NCBI GenBank assembly: GCA_023014365.1
Contig: JAEBUN010000019.1
Coordinates: 868,001 to 932,000 of the forward strand
From: Lepiota brunneoincarnata
Lineage: Eukaryota; Basidiomycota; Agaricomycetes; Agaricales; Agaricaceae
Direction: 5' to 3'
Length of the DNA stretch: 64,000 bases
A program made the translations under genes and the position numbers. Shown in pieces: positions 1 to 11,153 of the stretch. The number at the start of each line of letters is the position of its first letter. The stretch's first letter is position 1. The notes below the pieces were generated by a model, which saw only the letters and a list, made by a program, of their open reading frames with translations, searched no databases and was not told the origin of the DNA.

Positions 1-1400
<1,400 letters not shown>

Positions 1401-2126
1401 CTTGATAGAGGTTCAAAGTTGGTGGGTGTAATTTGAGCTAACAGGGGGAACCAGGGAAATGACTGTTTGGGCACGGACGGATTCAAGGAACTATACGCCT
1501 TATAAATACGCCCCGTTGCTAAGTTGCCGACGGGGAGGAACCATGTTTACAAAGCAGAGGTGCTTGACAAATGCTCTAGAGTCTGGACGTGCGATTCGTG
1601 CGGAAGCACGTCAGCATGAGCCTACTGAAGTGAGGGTTTTTTTATGTTCGATTGATCAGCTGGTAGCCAACTTCCAACCGGTGAGGCCCGCTCGGAACCG
1701 GGAGGTATGATAGCCGCTCACTTGAGATTGGCTTTCGATACGGCCCCGTGTCCTGTTAAAGCTAAGAAAGTGCGATAAGCCGACGACGGGGTTGGTGGAC
1801 AAGTTCCCAGGAAGATAATGATTGGTGATTCTAGCAGCATGTCTAGACTTCTGTGGTACCCGCAAGCGGCGATTGTCATGTCCAGTGTTCTCATTCGAGC
1901 CGCTAGAGGGCACCGAGGGTAGTTCTAGTATCTACCATCAAGAATAGCTTCCGTCCCCTTGTGCACGGGATGTCCCTTCGTATATACGACGTTAGACCTC
2001 TCGCTTCGGTGTTCGGTGAACGTGGGTGGCAACCGGTATTTTTGACTGATGCTTTTCACCAAGCGTGTTTACCTATCCACGTGGAATGAATAGTTTAGTA
2101 CAGTACAAATAAGGTAGAGTTCGCTC
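1401..2126. other. Intergenic region upstream of the oxidoreductase gene; no gene seen
   Basis: About 0.7 kb between the oxidoreductase start and the first mobile element. Open frames here are short and unlike known proteins. An AT-rich TATAAATA box at 1501-1508 (TATTTATA on the minus strand) lies about 100 bp upstream of the minus-strand start and could serve its promoter, but this is only positional. The stretch is not repeated elsewhere in the window. Confidence 0.5.
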
Positions 2127-3230
2127 CACTGCTGGCGTACGACTATATTTGAGCATGAGATAACCTTTGTTTATATGCTAAAATATCAGATGGGATATCA
2201 TAGCTGTAGATATATTAAATATCCATTTGTTATCCTACTTGAGATATCTGTTAGATATTTTTTATTTTGGTTCAATATCACAAAAGGGAATAGTTAGAAT
2301 ACCACGAAGTATATATCACAACTGAATAGATGTCATATGCCACTGCTATGTTGGTGTAAACTAAAAACAATATTATGTGCAGAGATATGACACTTACAAT
2401 AAGCAAAATATGTTATGTAGAGATCTATATGACATAACTTGGTTGTTGTTGATGACAATATTAAATTACATACTTAGAACATTGCAGTATTTGATACCCA
2501 TCATGCACACTATGGATGATGGATATCAAATACTGCTATACTCTAGATATGGATTATGATATTATTGTCGACAATAGCCCAGTTATGTAAGGGCATATCT
2601 TAGAATGATATATTTTGCTTATTGTCAGCATCATATCTCTACATACAATATTTATTTAGTTTACACTTGCATAATAGTGGTGTTATCAGAACTTTCCAGA
2701 ACCTTCTGTATATTGAATATTCCAGAACATTCTATTTGTAGAACATTCCCCAACTATCTGATCCCCAACATAGCAGCAGCACAGCCATTGTAGAAAACTA
2801 TATAAACACAGTAGAATTACTATTGTACTCCAGTACAGTGTAGTTTGTTCTATGCACTAGCTTTTGCTCTTCCAAGCTATCACTTATGTTCATATTCACA
2901 AGTTGGCCTCTGAATATCTCCAGGAATAAGTCTGTATAGATGCCTGTAGAGAGTAAGAGGTATTGCCACTAAGTAATGATCCCTTACCTAGATAACAAGT
3001 GGCATATAACATATATTTAATGGATATTCAATTGTAACACATACTTCCTGATATTCTAACTATCCTGTTTGTAATATTAAGCCAAAATGAAAAATATCTA
3101 ATAAATACCCCAAGGTATGTAGGATAACAAATGGATATTTATTATATCTACAGCTATGATATCCTGTTAGATATTTCAGCATATAAATAAAGAATATCCC
3201 ATACTCAAATATAGTTGTATGCCAGCAGTG
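2127..3230. mobile_element. Fold-back element: giant imperfect palindrome, arms ~390 bp, split by a solo LTR
   Basis: The left arm (2127 to about 2510) is the reverse complement of the right arm (about 2511 to 3230) once the 322-bp LTR insertion at 2681-3002 is removed. Matching blocks include the outer ends (cactgctggc / gccagcagtg), gatatcatagctgtagatat, and near the centre cagtatttgata / tatcaaatactg. The ends read CACTG..CAGTG and are flanked by ctc on both sides (2124-2126 and 3231-3233). A 3-bp duplication with CACTG-type termini is reminiscent of the CACTA group, but there is no transposase. Very AT-rich, no coding content. Confidence 0.8.
2681..2997 (+). mobile_element. Solo LTR (family K) inserted in the right arm of the fold-back element
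   Basis: 317 bp starting TGTTATC and ending GATAACA (7-bp inverted termini), with direct 5-bp duplication agtgg at 2676-2680 and 2998-3002. A TATAAACA box at 2801 suggests plus orientation. Removing it and one agtgg restores the palindrome arm, which dates it after the fold-back element. Confidence 0.88.
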
Positions 3231-3351
3231 CTCACAAACAGGGTCCTCCTCACATGACTTCCACATGACAAAATATAGGAGGGAAGAAATTTGGGATCTC
3301 AAGCAACTCAGTTGTAAGTGAACTCTATCTTATATTGTACTATATGGCTCC

Positions 3352-3817
3352 TGTTATGAATAGCCCAGACAAAGAGGAGTTGGAACCAGTCTTTGACTAC
3401 ACAAGATAGCTACAAGAAACTACAGACCAATTATGGGCACAAGAACATAAAGATGAGGAAGAGGCATACTATCACACTATGCAGGACTTAGCAAGAGAAG
3501 CAGAAATAGAAATAATGCTGAAGGATATCCTGGAGTACCCTAAGGAAGAAGGAGATAGCAATAAATCAGCAGATCCAACCTCCAACACAGATGGAGACAC
3601 TGAGAGAATGGATAATAGGAATAAAGAAGAAGTTATGGAGAAAGGATTGGGAGAAGAAGAATATGAGTCAGAGAAAAGTGATGGAACATTGCACAGCAGT
3701 GGAATGGAGAATGAGGACAGTAACTCATTGTAGGATAAGTATAGTAGCAGGATACCATCAGCTAGGATGTGCATCATGGTCAAGGCTGCATGGGAACAGT
3801 AGAATAGCCTTAATACC
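3352..3817 (+). repeat. Degraded, truncated LTR of gypsy family A (A3)
   Basis: Starts TGTTATGA as the other family A LTRs do and follows them to the 'tagaatagcc' region, where a copia-type LTR takes over; the distal third is missing. The U3 reading frame seen in all A LTRs is still open from 3479 to 3733 (84 residues, MQDLAREA..., acidic), although an upstream codon has become TAG near 3405. Divergence marks it as the oldest A copy in the window. Confidence 0.85.
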
Positions 3818-3889
3818 TGTTAAATAAAGTGACAGATCACTTACTAGTTAGTAATGAATTGTGATATATAAGTAATTAGTTGTTATGTA

Positions 3890-5135
3890 CAGTAGGGTAG
3901 CAAAAGTTTTGCAAAACCAACAAAGACAAACAATGCATTAATCATTAAAAATATTCACTACACTACCACAACTGCATCTAAAATTATGATAATATTTTGA
4001 ATGGGGGCCCTTGGCCTCATAGACTGCCTGAGCATAATTTGGCATACTCTTGACCAGGTCATTAATATAATTTAAATCAATCATTGTCCAATCCTCCTGA
4101 ATTGCCTCCCAAAGTTTGTCAAGGTTTTTGGGGATTTTTGGTCAGTCATTTATTCTGACTTTGATGTAGTTCCATACATATTCAATGAACCAACATCTGG
4201 TGACTGAACTGGATGTGGAAGTTGATTGGGGAGATGAGAATTGCAGAATTGTTGGGTGACCTTTGCATGGTAAATTAGAGCTCCATCTTCCATTACTGCT
4301 ACCTACCCCCTCTCCTCCAATAAATTCCCACAAAAATTCTACAATAGTCCACTAAGAACTAGGCTAACATAATTAGCATCAGTCCTTGTATCCTTGGGTA
4401 TATAAACCGGTGGAATGAGTTTTCTGTGTGCCATGTACCCCTATATTATAAGACTCTGTCTTCCAGACTTGAAAGTAGGGGTAAAACACCTTTCTGTGTA
4501 GCTCTCACCAGGTCTCCTCCATACCCAAACCATCTTTGAACCTATTCCAATCTCCACAGAAGCCTCATCTGTCTGGATTACATGTTTCCAGTCCTCCTCT
4601 ATCCACCTCCAATGTTCCCTTACCCATACCATCCTGGCTTTGACATAGGAGGGCTTAAGAAATAGTTTCTTTGCAGCAATGTATTTACTAAGACCCAATT
4701 GATACCTAATAGTACACTAAATAGTGTGGGGATGAGTAGGGGAGTCAAAGGAAGTGTTTCTTGAGTGGGTGATCTTGTAGGGAGTTTGAGATCTATTTCT
4801 CTCCAGCACAATTTTGATGTGTTACATTGCCCTGTCATTTAATAAGGAAGGTCTCCCAGACCTAGGAGCATCCTCATAATGATCCTGCTCCTTGTGCCTA
4901 TGGATAACCCACTAGATGGTGGAAATGTTGACTCTGAAGAAATCAGTAATTTCACAAGCAGGAATACACCCCTGATGCTTTGTACATATCAGGGAGCATA
5001 GTTCAGAGACAGTATTCTTCTTTCCAGCTATTTTTGGCATGTAAGATATAGTTGTTGATTAATAGGAATTTTTTTTGTTTGCTGTTAAATGATATCATGT
5101 GACAAATTTTTACAAAACTTTTGCTTATCCTATTG
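3890..5135 (-). mobile_element. Tc1/mariner-type transposon relic (G)
   Basis: 1246 bp bounded by TIRs (CAGTAGGGTAGCAAAAGTTT at the left; the reverse complement of the right end reads CAATAGGATAAGCAAAAGTT) with TA on each side (3888-3889, 5136-5137). The TA sits at a position that is uninterrupted in the intact family B LTRs, confirming the borders. It encodes a broken minus-strand transposase. Confidence 0.85.
3950..5040 (-). pseudogene. Tc1-like DDE transposase pseudogene
   Basis: Reading from ATG at 5040 the decoded peptide has a helix-turn-helix-like N-terminus, a DAPRSGRPS linker and then (4441-4698) the first DDE block, VIQTDEASVEIG, with DWKHV and KMVWVWRRPGE. Downstream a weaker second block (ALIYHAKV) and a degraded third block (PVQSPDVGSLNMYG, from the usual PQSPDLNPIE) can be followed to about 3950. 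Several stops and frameshifts interrupt it, so it cannot make an active transposase. Family assignment rests on block order and TA target. Confidence 0.8.
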
Positions 5136-5248
5136 TACACCCATCCCTTGGGGATGTCAATTAGTGGACACTGAGTTTCACACCTCATGTCCATTTTGAC
5201 AGGATGGGACCTTAGACTAGCCAAATCCTATTATGTAAAGGGGAGTTA

Positions 5249-6855
5249 TAGTAAGGGACAAAACCCTTCCAATAATTTTTATACTTCAACAAATATGTTA
5301 ATAACTGCCCACCTACTAAAGATGAAACCTTCATATTTTAATTGGAAATACCTATATGGCTCATGTATCATCCTGCCAAACATCATTATGTCATATGCCA
5401 TTTTGGGAAGTTGGTAAATTAAACAATCATTTAAGGCCACTGGAAGAGTTTTGTCTATCTCTACTCTAATCACATGATTTTGTTTATTACAGCCAAATAA
5501 GTGCAAGTAAATGTCATGTGACTGGTTGGAATAATGTATTAATATAGCTGCTTCACTCCCCTAGCTCACACCACCTCCCCAACCTCATTTTGCTAACATG
5601 CGATCTCTCTCTATGACTCAATGCAACTATATTCTTTCCCTTTTGGACAAAGGCCACTCTGCTACCCATATTGCTTTTACCACTGGTCTTGGCCTCAGCA
5701 CTATATCTTGTCTTTGCTCCAAACATCATTCAACACTTTCAAAGTCACTTGGTGGCCACCCAACCAAGCTTTCTGTTGGCAATATCAAATATGCCACTCA
5801 TCTTATCACATCCTGCAAGGCTGAAAATGCCTCCCAAATCACCAGAACCCTTCATACTGTCATTGACCAACCTCTATCCTCCAAAACAGTTTGCAGAGCA
5901 CTCAAAAAAGCTGGAATGAAGGCTGTAGTCAAGCAGAAAAGGCCTAAACTCTCTGTTATACACAAGAGGAAAAGATTGGAGTGGGCAGAGGCACATGCAG
6001 ACTGGACCCTGGAAGACTGGAAGAGGGTGGTTTGGTCAGATGAGACCAAAATCAATTGCTTAGGGTCAGATAGCAGGGTTTAGGGTCTGGAAAAGAGCAA
6101 GGAGAGAGACTTAGTGATAGGCTAGTGCAGGGAACCACAAAGTTTGGAGGAGGTTCTATCATAGTATGGGGCTGTATGCTGTGGGAGGGATCCAGGGTTG
6201 GCAGCCAAGATTAATGGTAAGATGGATGGTGATCTATTTGTCACCATTTTGGAGGATGAACTCAAGGGGAGCCTGGAGTGGTATGACAAAGAGGTGGAGG
6301 ATATTGTCTTTCAACAAGATGATGATCCCAAACATAGGTGCATCAAGGCTCAAAAATAGTTCAAAGCAGCTGAAATGGAGGTTATGGTGTGGCCCCCACA
6401 ATCTCCAGACCTTAATCCAATTGAACATTTGTGGACTCACCTTAAAATCAAGTTAGGGGAGTATAACACTCCACCTCAGGGGATGGAAGAATTATGGGAT
6501 AGGACACAAAAGGAATGGGATCAGATTCCAGCAGAAGTGTGTCAGAATCTGATAGAGAGTATGCTTGATAGGGTTCAGGCTGTCTTGAATGCCAGGGGAG
6601 GGTATACAAAGTACTAAAAGTGTAATTATTGGTAATTTCTTAGAGATGGACAAAACCCTTTCAATGACCTTAAATGATTGTTTAATTCACTGACTTTCCA
6701 AAATGGCATATGATGTAATGATGTTTGGCAGGATGATACATGAGCCATATAGGTATTCCCAATTAAAATATGAAGGTTTCATCCTTAGTAGGTGGACAGT
6801 TATTAACATATTTGTTGAAGTATAAAAATCATTGGAAGGGTTTTGTCCCTTACTG
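5249..6855 (+). mobile_element. Tc1/mariner-type transposon with ~210-bp terminal inverted repeats (H)
   Basis: 1607 bp with TIRs extending about 210 bp (left 5249-5463, right about 6642-6855); outermost sequence [C/T]AGTAAGGGACAAAACCCTTCC. TA flanks both ends (5247-5248 and 6856-6857), again at a site intact in other family B LTRs. TIRs of this length are long for Tc1-type elements. Encodes a plus-strand transposase with few lesions. Distinct in sequence from element G only 110 bp away. Confidence 0.88.
5598..6617 (+). pseudogene. Tc1-like transposase, lightly damaged
   Basis: ATG at 5598 opens 161 residues (to 6083) with an N-terminal helix-turn-helix region, KRKRLEWAEAH and the first catalytic block VVWSDETKIN. 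Small indels then shift frame; further blocks are readable in other frames (GGGSIIVWGC near 6150; FQQDDDPKH near 6320), and 6375-6617 carries PPQSPDLNPIEHLW with the third catalytic acidic residue and a complete C-terminus. The order of blocks matches Tc1 transposases (DDE/DDD superfamily, cut-and-paste at TA). About two frameshifts and one or two stops separate it from an intact gene, so it is recent compared with element G. Confidence 0.85.
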
Positions 6856-7012
6856 TACATACGAAGAACCTTTACATTTAACTGAATCAGTGGGCTTATC
6901 AAATCACACTATTATTAACAACATGTGAATACATCAGTGATTGTTGATCAACTTGAGCTAGTGACTAGTGATCAGTATGTCACTAATACTATTGACTCTA
7001 CTCAGTTCAACA

Positions 7013-7945
7013 GTTAACAGAACAAAGTCTTACAATGATTCAAGGAACACAACCTGTACCTCAAAACTGAGAAGTGTGAATTCAACAAAAAACAACTTGA
7101 ATACCTGGGAATGATCATATCACCCAACAAAATCAAGATGGATCCAGGCAAACTCAAAGGAATTCAAGAATGGCCTAATTCTGAAATGTATACACAACAT
7201 ACAAAAATTCATAGGTTTCTGCAACTTCTATTGGAAGTTTATCTGACACTACTCAGACCACACCAAACCCCTCAATAACCTTCTCATAAAGAACAAGAAA
7301 TTCCAGTAGGACAAATGAGACACAAGAATCATTTACATAATACCCTCAAGAAAGCCTTTACAAAAGAACCAGTAATTCTAATGCCAGACCAAAATAAACC
7401 CTTCAAAATTGAATCTGACACTTCTGAATATGCTTCTGGAGGAGTCCTATACCAAAATGACATAAACAGTAACTGAAAACCAGTTGCTTTCATATCAAAA
7501 ACATTTAACCCTGCCAAACAAAACTACAATGTCTATGACTGTGGATTACTAGCAATAATTCATGCCCTTGAAGAATGGCACCATTACCTTGAAGGATCAC
7601 CACATACTGTGATCATCAACACTGACCACCAGAACCTGACATACTGGAGAAAACCCCAGAAATTGAACTAATGACAAGCCTGATGGGTATAAATTCTCTC
7701 ATGATTCAACTTTAAACTTGAACACATGCCTGGAACCAGAGTACTGGCATCAGATGCCCTCTCACACTGCCCAGACCACATGCCTGATGAAGATAATGTA
7801 ATGACAATGAAGATATCACCATGCTACCTAACAAACTTTTTGCAAACTCTGCCAATCTGATGATAGTCCTACTGGACAAACTATTCATAAATGCCATCAA
7901 TACCAAACTCCAGAAATGTATCACTACTTTCCCCAAATTTGACCC
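7013..7945 (+). pseudogene. Decayed gypsy pol fragment of family C (C7): RT/RNase H region
   Basis: The nucleotide and decoded protein sequence follow the family C polymerase from the thumb of RT (EKCEFNKKQLEYLGMI) through the RNase H region (tcaaaattgaatctgac; cacatactgtgatcat) to the linker before integrase (ITMLPNKLFA). Every frame has many stops and indels. It starts abruptly after LTR B3 and fades at about 7945. No LTR of its own is attached. A non-functional fragment left by recombination. Confidence 0.75.
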
Positions 7946-8482
7946 CATGTTACCATTATACCATTTTTCCCCTATTATCTGCACCCATCTATTTTTACTT
8001 ATCACATGCCACCACCCACTGTCAATACCCATCTATAGTTAGTTTATCACATGTTACCACCCATTCATATATGGCCTCTCTTTAGCTTGCAATTCTTGTT
8101 TGTTTGCATGTGATTCTTTCCTTTATCACATGTCAGTACCCTCAGTAGTATATCTAGACCTAGCTAGCAAGGATGTCCCTTAGCTTTGTCTTATTATACA
8201 TTGTATTTGTTCCTGCTCTTTGGCATTGCCTTAGACTTGCTCACACTACTTGATGGTCTCACTGATGCTTGATCACATTGAGCCTTGCAGATGCCTAACC
8301 CACATAACAAAAGACAAAGCTACTTGTTGCCTCTCTTCTCTCTTCTCACTCTCATCTTCTCTGGTCTGCACAGTACTGTTAACTGTGAGGTTTAGACAGT
8401 ACCATAAACTGTTGAGGATCATCACTTGTCTATTCGAGTGTCTGACACAGTCTTCACCCTGAGGAACTTCGGCTGCTGTTCC
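7946..8482. other. Unassigned, LTR-like non-coding stretch
   Basis: No protein recognised. It begins near tgttaccattatacc and contains three spaced copies of ttatcacatg (about 8000, 8045 and 8125), an arrangement seen in LTR U3 regions, but no matching end or target duplication was found. It abuts LTR A2. Confidence 0.35.
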
Positions 8483-9538
8483 TGTTATGAACAGTCTGGA
8501 CCAAGAGGAACAAGAACAACTATTCAACTTTACAAGATGGGTACAGGAGACCACAGACCAGCTACAAGCGTAGGAATATGAAGATGAAGAAGGGGAATAC
8601 TACAATGCCATGCAGGATCTGGCAAGAGATGCAGGAATGGAGATAACCCTGGAGGATATTCTGGAATACCCCAAGGATGAAGAAGATAGCCATGGATCAA
8701 CTGATCCAACCTCCAATGTGTTAGGGGAAGTAAGGCACCGGAACCAAGTTGATATTCAGGTGGCGATTACAATCGCCACCCACGCTATATATATACATAG
8801 TGGTCTGCGCACAGACCGGGTAACCAGACACTACGATAGCTACCAGTAATAACGTACGCAAACAATAAACAAGCAACTAATAATAGAAGTCGCCCACAGA
8901 TCGGGCTCGGGGATGGGGGTGGCCGAAGGCCGAGACCGGGCTTGGGCATCGGGCATTGGCTAAGAAGGCCGAGCCCGGACATCCAACCACAGGTCCCTAG
9001 AAGTACCTTGCGTAAGGGGGGGCGCAATGCAAAGCACACGACGCCAGTCCCCTTACACAATGCAGATGGAAGCACTGAGAGAATGGAAAGTGAGAATGGA
9101 GGAGAATCCATGGAGATAGGATTGGGAGAAGAGGATTATGAGTCAGAGGAAAGTGATGGAACATCATACAGCAGTGGAATGGAAATTGAGGATACTGACT
9201 CATTGTAAGATATAAATAACAGTAGGATGCCATCAGCTAGGATGTGCATCATGGCCAAGACTATGCAGGACAAGTAGAACAGCCCAATAACCTATAACGA
9301 GTATATAGTATCTCATAGGTATATAAAAGCCTGCACAAGTAGAGATTAAAGCCTTAAGCTTTAATCTTGTTAACAGTGGTCATTAACCTCTCTCTGCCTT
9401 AACTTGGCATGTTCCCTCATTATTTCATTAAGCGCAATCCACTAAGCTCTGCAAGACAAACCATCTCGGACACCTTGTAGAGTGATTGAAGGCCTTCTCC
9501 AGTTATCTTTGGATACAGAAGGAGCAAGGATCATAACA
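8483..9538 (+). repeat. LTR of gypsy family A (A2), split by a family F LTR
   Basis: TGTTATGA..TCATAACA ends; after removing 8719-9062 it aligns over the whole family A LTR, including the TATA box (gtatataaaagcc) and the hairpin agattaaagc / gctttaatct. The U3 reading frame (MNSLDQEEQEQLFNF...) persists except for one TAG and the insertion. The flanking 5-mers gttcc and tgggt differ: the left flank is the unassigned stretch and the right flank is E1, so it is not a simple solo LTR. Confidence 0.88.
8719..9057 (-). mobile_element. Solo LTR of gypsy family F (F1) inside LTR A2
   Basis: 339 bp, minus orientation, ends TGTTAGGGGA..TCCCCTTACA with target duplication caatg (8714-8718, 9058-9062). 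Near-identical to the 5' LTR at 63314-63652. CpG-rich compared with the surrounding old LTR, so a late insertion. Confidence 0.92.
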
Positions 9539-10145
9539 TGGGTAGATATAGTAATGACCAATTTTGTGTTAGGATCAACTAGAGTAATTTTGGAGTGGCC
9601 ATTACTGAAGTGTCAACTGCTGGTTTGAGTGTGAGTGGGGAATGGTTGGCCTAGGAGCATTTCATAGGATGCATTTTTGATGACTTGAACCTGTAGATAG
9701 AAGGTATTGGATCCAATAGTTACTTGGAGGTTTGGTAAGTGTCCAATAGTCAATTCTTGAGAGGCATTTGCTGACTCCATGACCAGGGTATGATCAGATC
9801 TCATTGGAAGACCAAGTTTTTCCCAAATATCACATTGGATCCCAATAATCTGTGAGCTTTCATCAAGTATAGTATCAAGAGTGACCTTTCCTTCAATATC
9901 CAGCTGAATAGTTTGTAAATCTTCAACATGGTTTGCCACAACAAGAGAATTAGGAGGAGGGGAAGGATGGTGATTTAAGTATGTGGCAATGCAATCTTCT
10001 TTGTCCAAATAGCTTTGATCTGTCTCTGCAATGTTTGCTGAGGCTCCAGTAGGTGTTCTTTTGGTTGTAACTTGTTCCTTGATGTGTTTTTGGACTTCTG
10101 GGAAGATAGCATACAGTTCTCTTTGAGTAAGCATCACTGTTCCTT
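9539..10145 (-). pseudogene. Gypsy relic E1, left part: gag C-terminus and aspartic protease
   Basis: Reading on the minus strand from the D1 junction: TVMLTQRELYAIFPEV, a low-complexity linker, then a retropepsin-like region (TLDTILDESSQIIGIQ, EKLGLPM, HLPNLQVTIG, MLLGQPF) followed after one stop by ITLVDPNTKLVITI. This block order resembles the protease region of a gypsy group common in agaricomycetes. The usual active-site DSG/DPGS is here DESS, so catalysis is doubtful. It continues into 34189-34900 across the D1/C1 insertions and is cut at 9538 by LTR A2. No RT portion remains. Confidence 0.65.
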
Positions 10146-10767
10146 TGTCATATCCATGCCAAACCCAGAGCTTAACCATTATACTTTGGCTTCTCGACTC
10201 CACATGTGCTCCATATAACGACCCTCTGCCCTCTGACTTGGCCCTGACTTGCTCTGACCATAACCCATTGCCCCAATCACATGACCATCTCTGCATGTGC
10301 TATAGTCACCTGACCCTCAGTGACTCTACTTTCAAGTTCTCCATTCTCCGTCCATAACCAGGAGACATTATCAGTCTCCATGCCCATACCAGTCTCCATT
10401 CCATTCATAATCCATTCATAATCTGTTTGTAACCATATTGGTCTCTGCTTTGCTCCATCCATAGTCAGTACAAGTCATAGTTCATAAGACCAGTAGTATA
10501 TATATCGTAGGCACTTGACTTGTACTCCTCAGTCTGATAATCAAATTGAGCAGTGGACCAGCTCCCTGTTCCATATCCTCCTCTCTCTTCTGCCTCTCCG
10601 CTTCAGCTCCAACTTCCTGAAATATGGACTAGGACAGCAGGAGGGCGCAGCACATACACTGAGGCTGCAAGTCCAACTCCCTGCCTGAAGTACTCTGCCT
10701 CAGTCCCAAAGTCTACATACTGACTTTGCCCTGTCCCCTGGTTACCTTATACCAAAGATACCACCCT
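10146..10767 (+). repeat. Solo LTR of family D (D1), left piece, inserted in E1 and split by C1
   Basis: Matches LTR D2 (38576-39238) from its first base TGTCATATCC to 'ataccaccct'; the last ~39 bp lie at 34150-34188 (ctctaaca end) beyond element C1. Its own target duplication is tcctt (10141-10145) versus tactt (34189-34193), one mismatch in old DNA. TATA-like gtatatatatcg near 10500 gives plus orientation. Confidence 0.85.
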
Positions 10768-11153
10768 TGTTACCTGGGTTAGGGATTCACTCTTGAGTAG
10801 CACGGCATTTGAGGCAAGATGTCTATACAGACTTGGTCTTGTCCTACTAGGTGTGACTTAGAGACGACAGAGCACTATAGTTCAGCCAGTTTTAAGGGCA
10901 AAGAGGTATAGGAGGCAAGAACTGTATAACACTAAGATAAGGATACAAGGTAATGTACTGTATCCTTATATACTTCTAAGTGTGGCTATACTCCTACTAT
11001 AATGGTTTGGACCAGAGTAATTATGAGTCAGAGATAAGGAACATGAGACATAAACTAAGAATAGTCCTTCTGATGTACACTACTGATGGTTTCATAGTGA
11101 CATGGGAGTGTAAACTAAAAATAACCATCCTTCTGATAAGATTTCTGATAACA
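10768..11153 (-). repeat. 3' LTR of C1
   Basis: 386 bp, reads TGTTACC..GATAACA on plus (TGTTATC..GGTAACA on minus). Contains the TATA box, hairpin and CTTAGTGTT self-primer sequence typical of family C. Confidence 0.93.

Larger units (their letters stand above)
3818..7012 (+). repeat. Copia-type LTR (family B, copy B3) broken into three pieces by two Tc1-like insertions
   Basis: Pieces 3818-3889, 5138-5248 and 6858-7012 together make one ~338-bp LTR matching those of the copia element at 13804-18799 (TGTTAAATAAAGTGAC ... CTCAGTTCAACA). TA dinucleotides are duplicated at both breaks. Left flank is LTR A3, right flank is a gypsy pol relic. The flanking 5-mers (atacc and gttaa) do not match, so this is not a simple solo LTR insertion; a recombination or deletion joined unrelated sequences. 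Confidence 0.85.
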
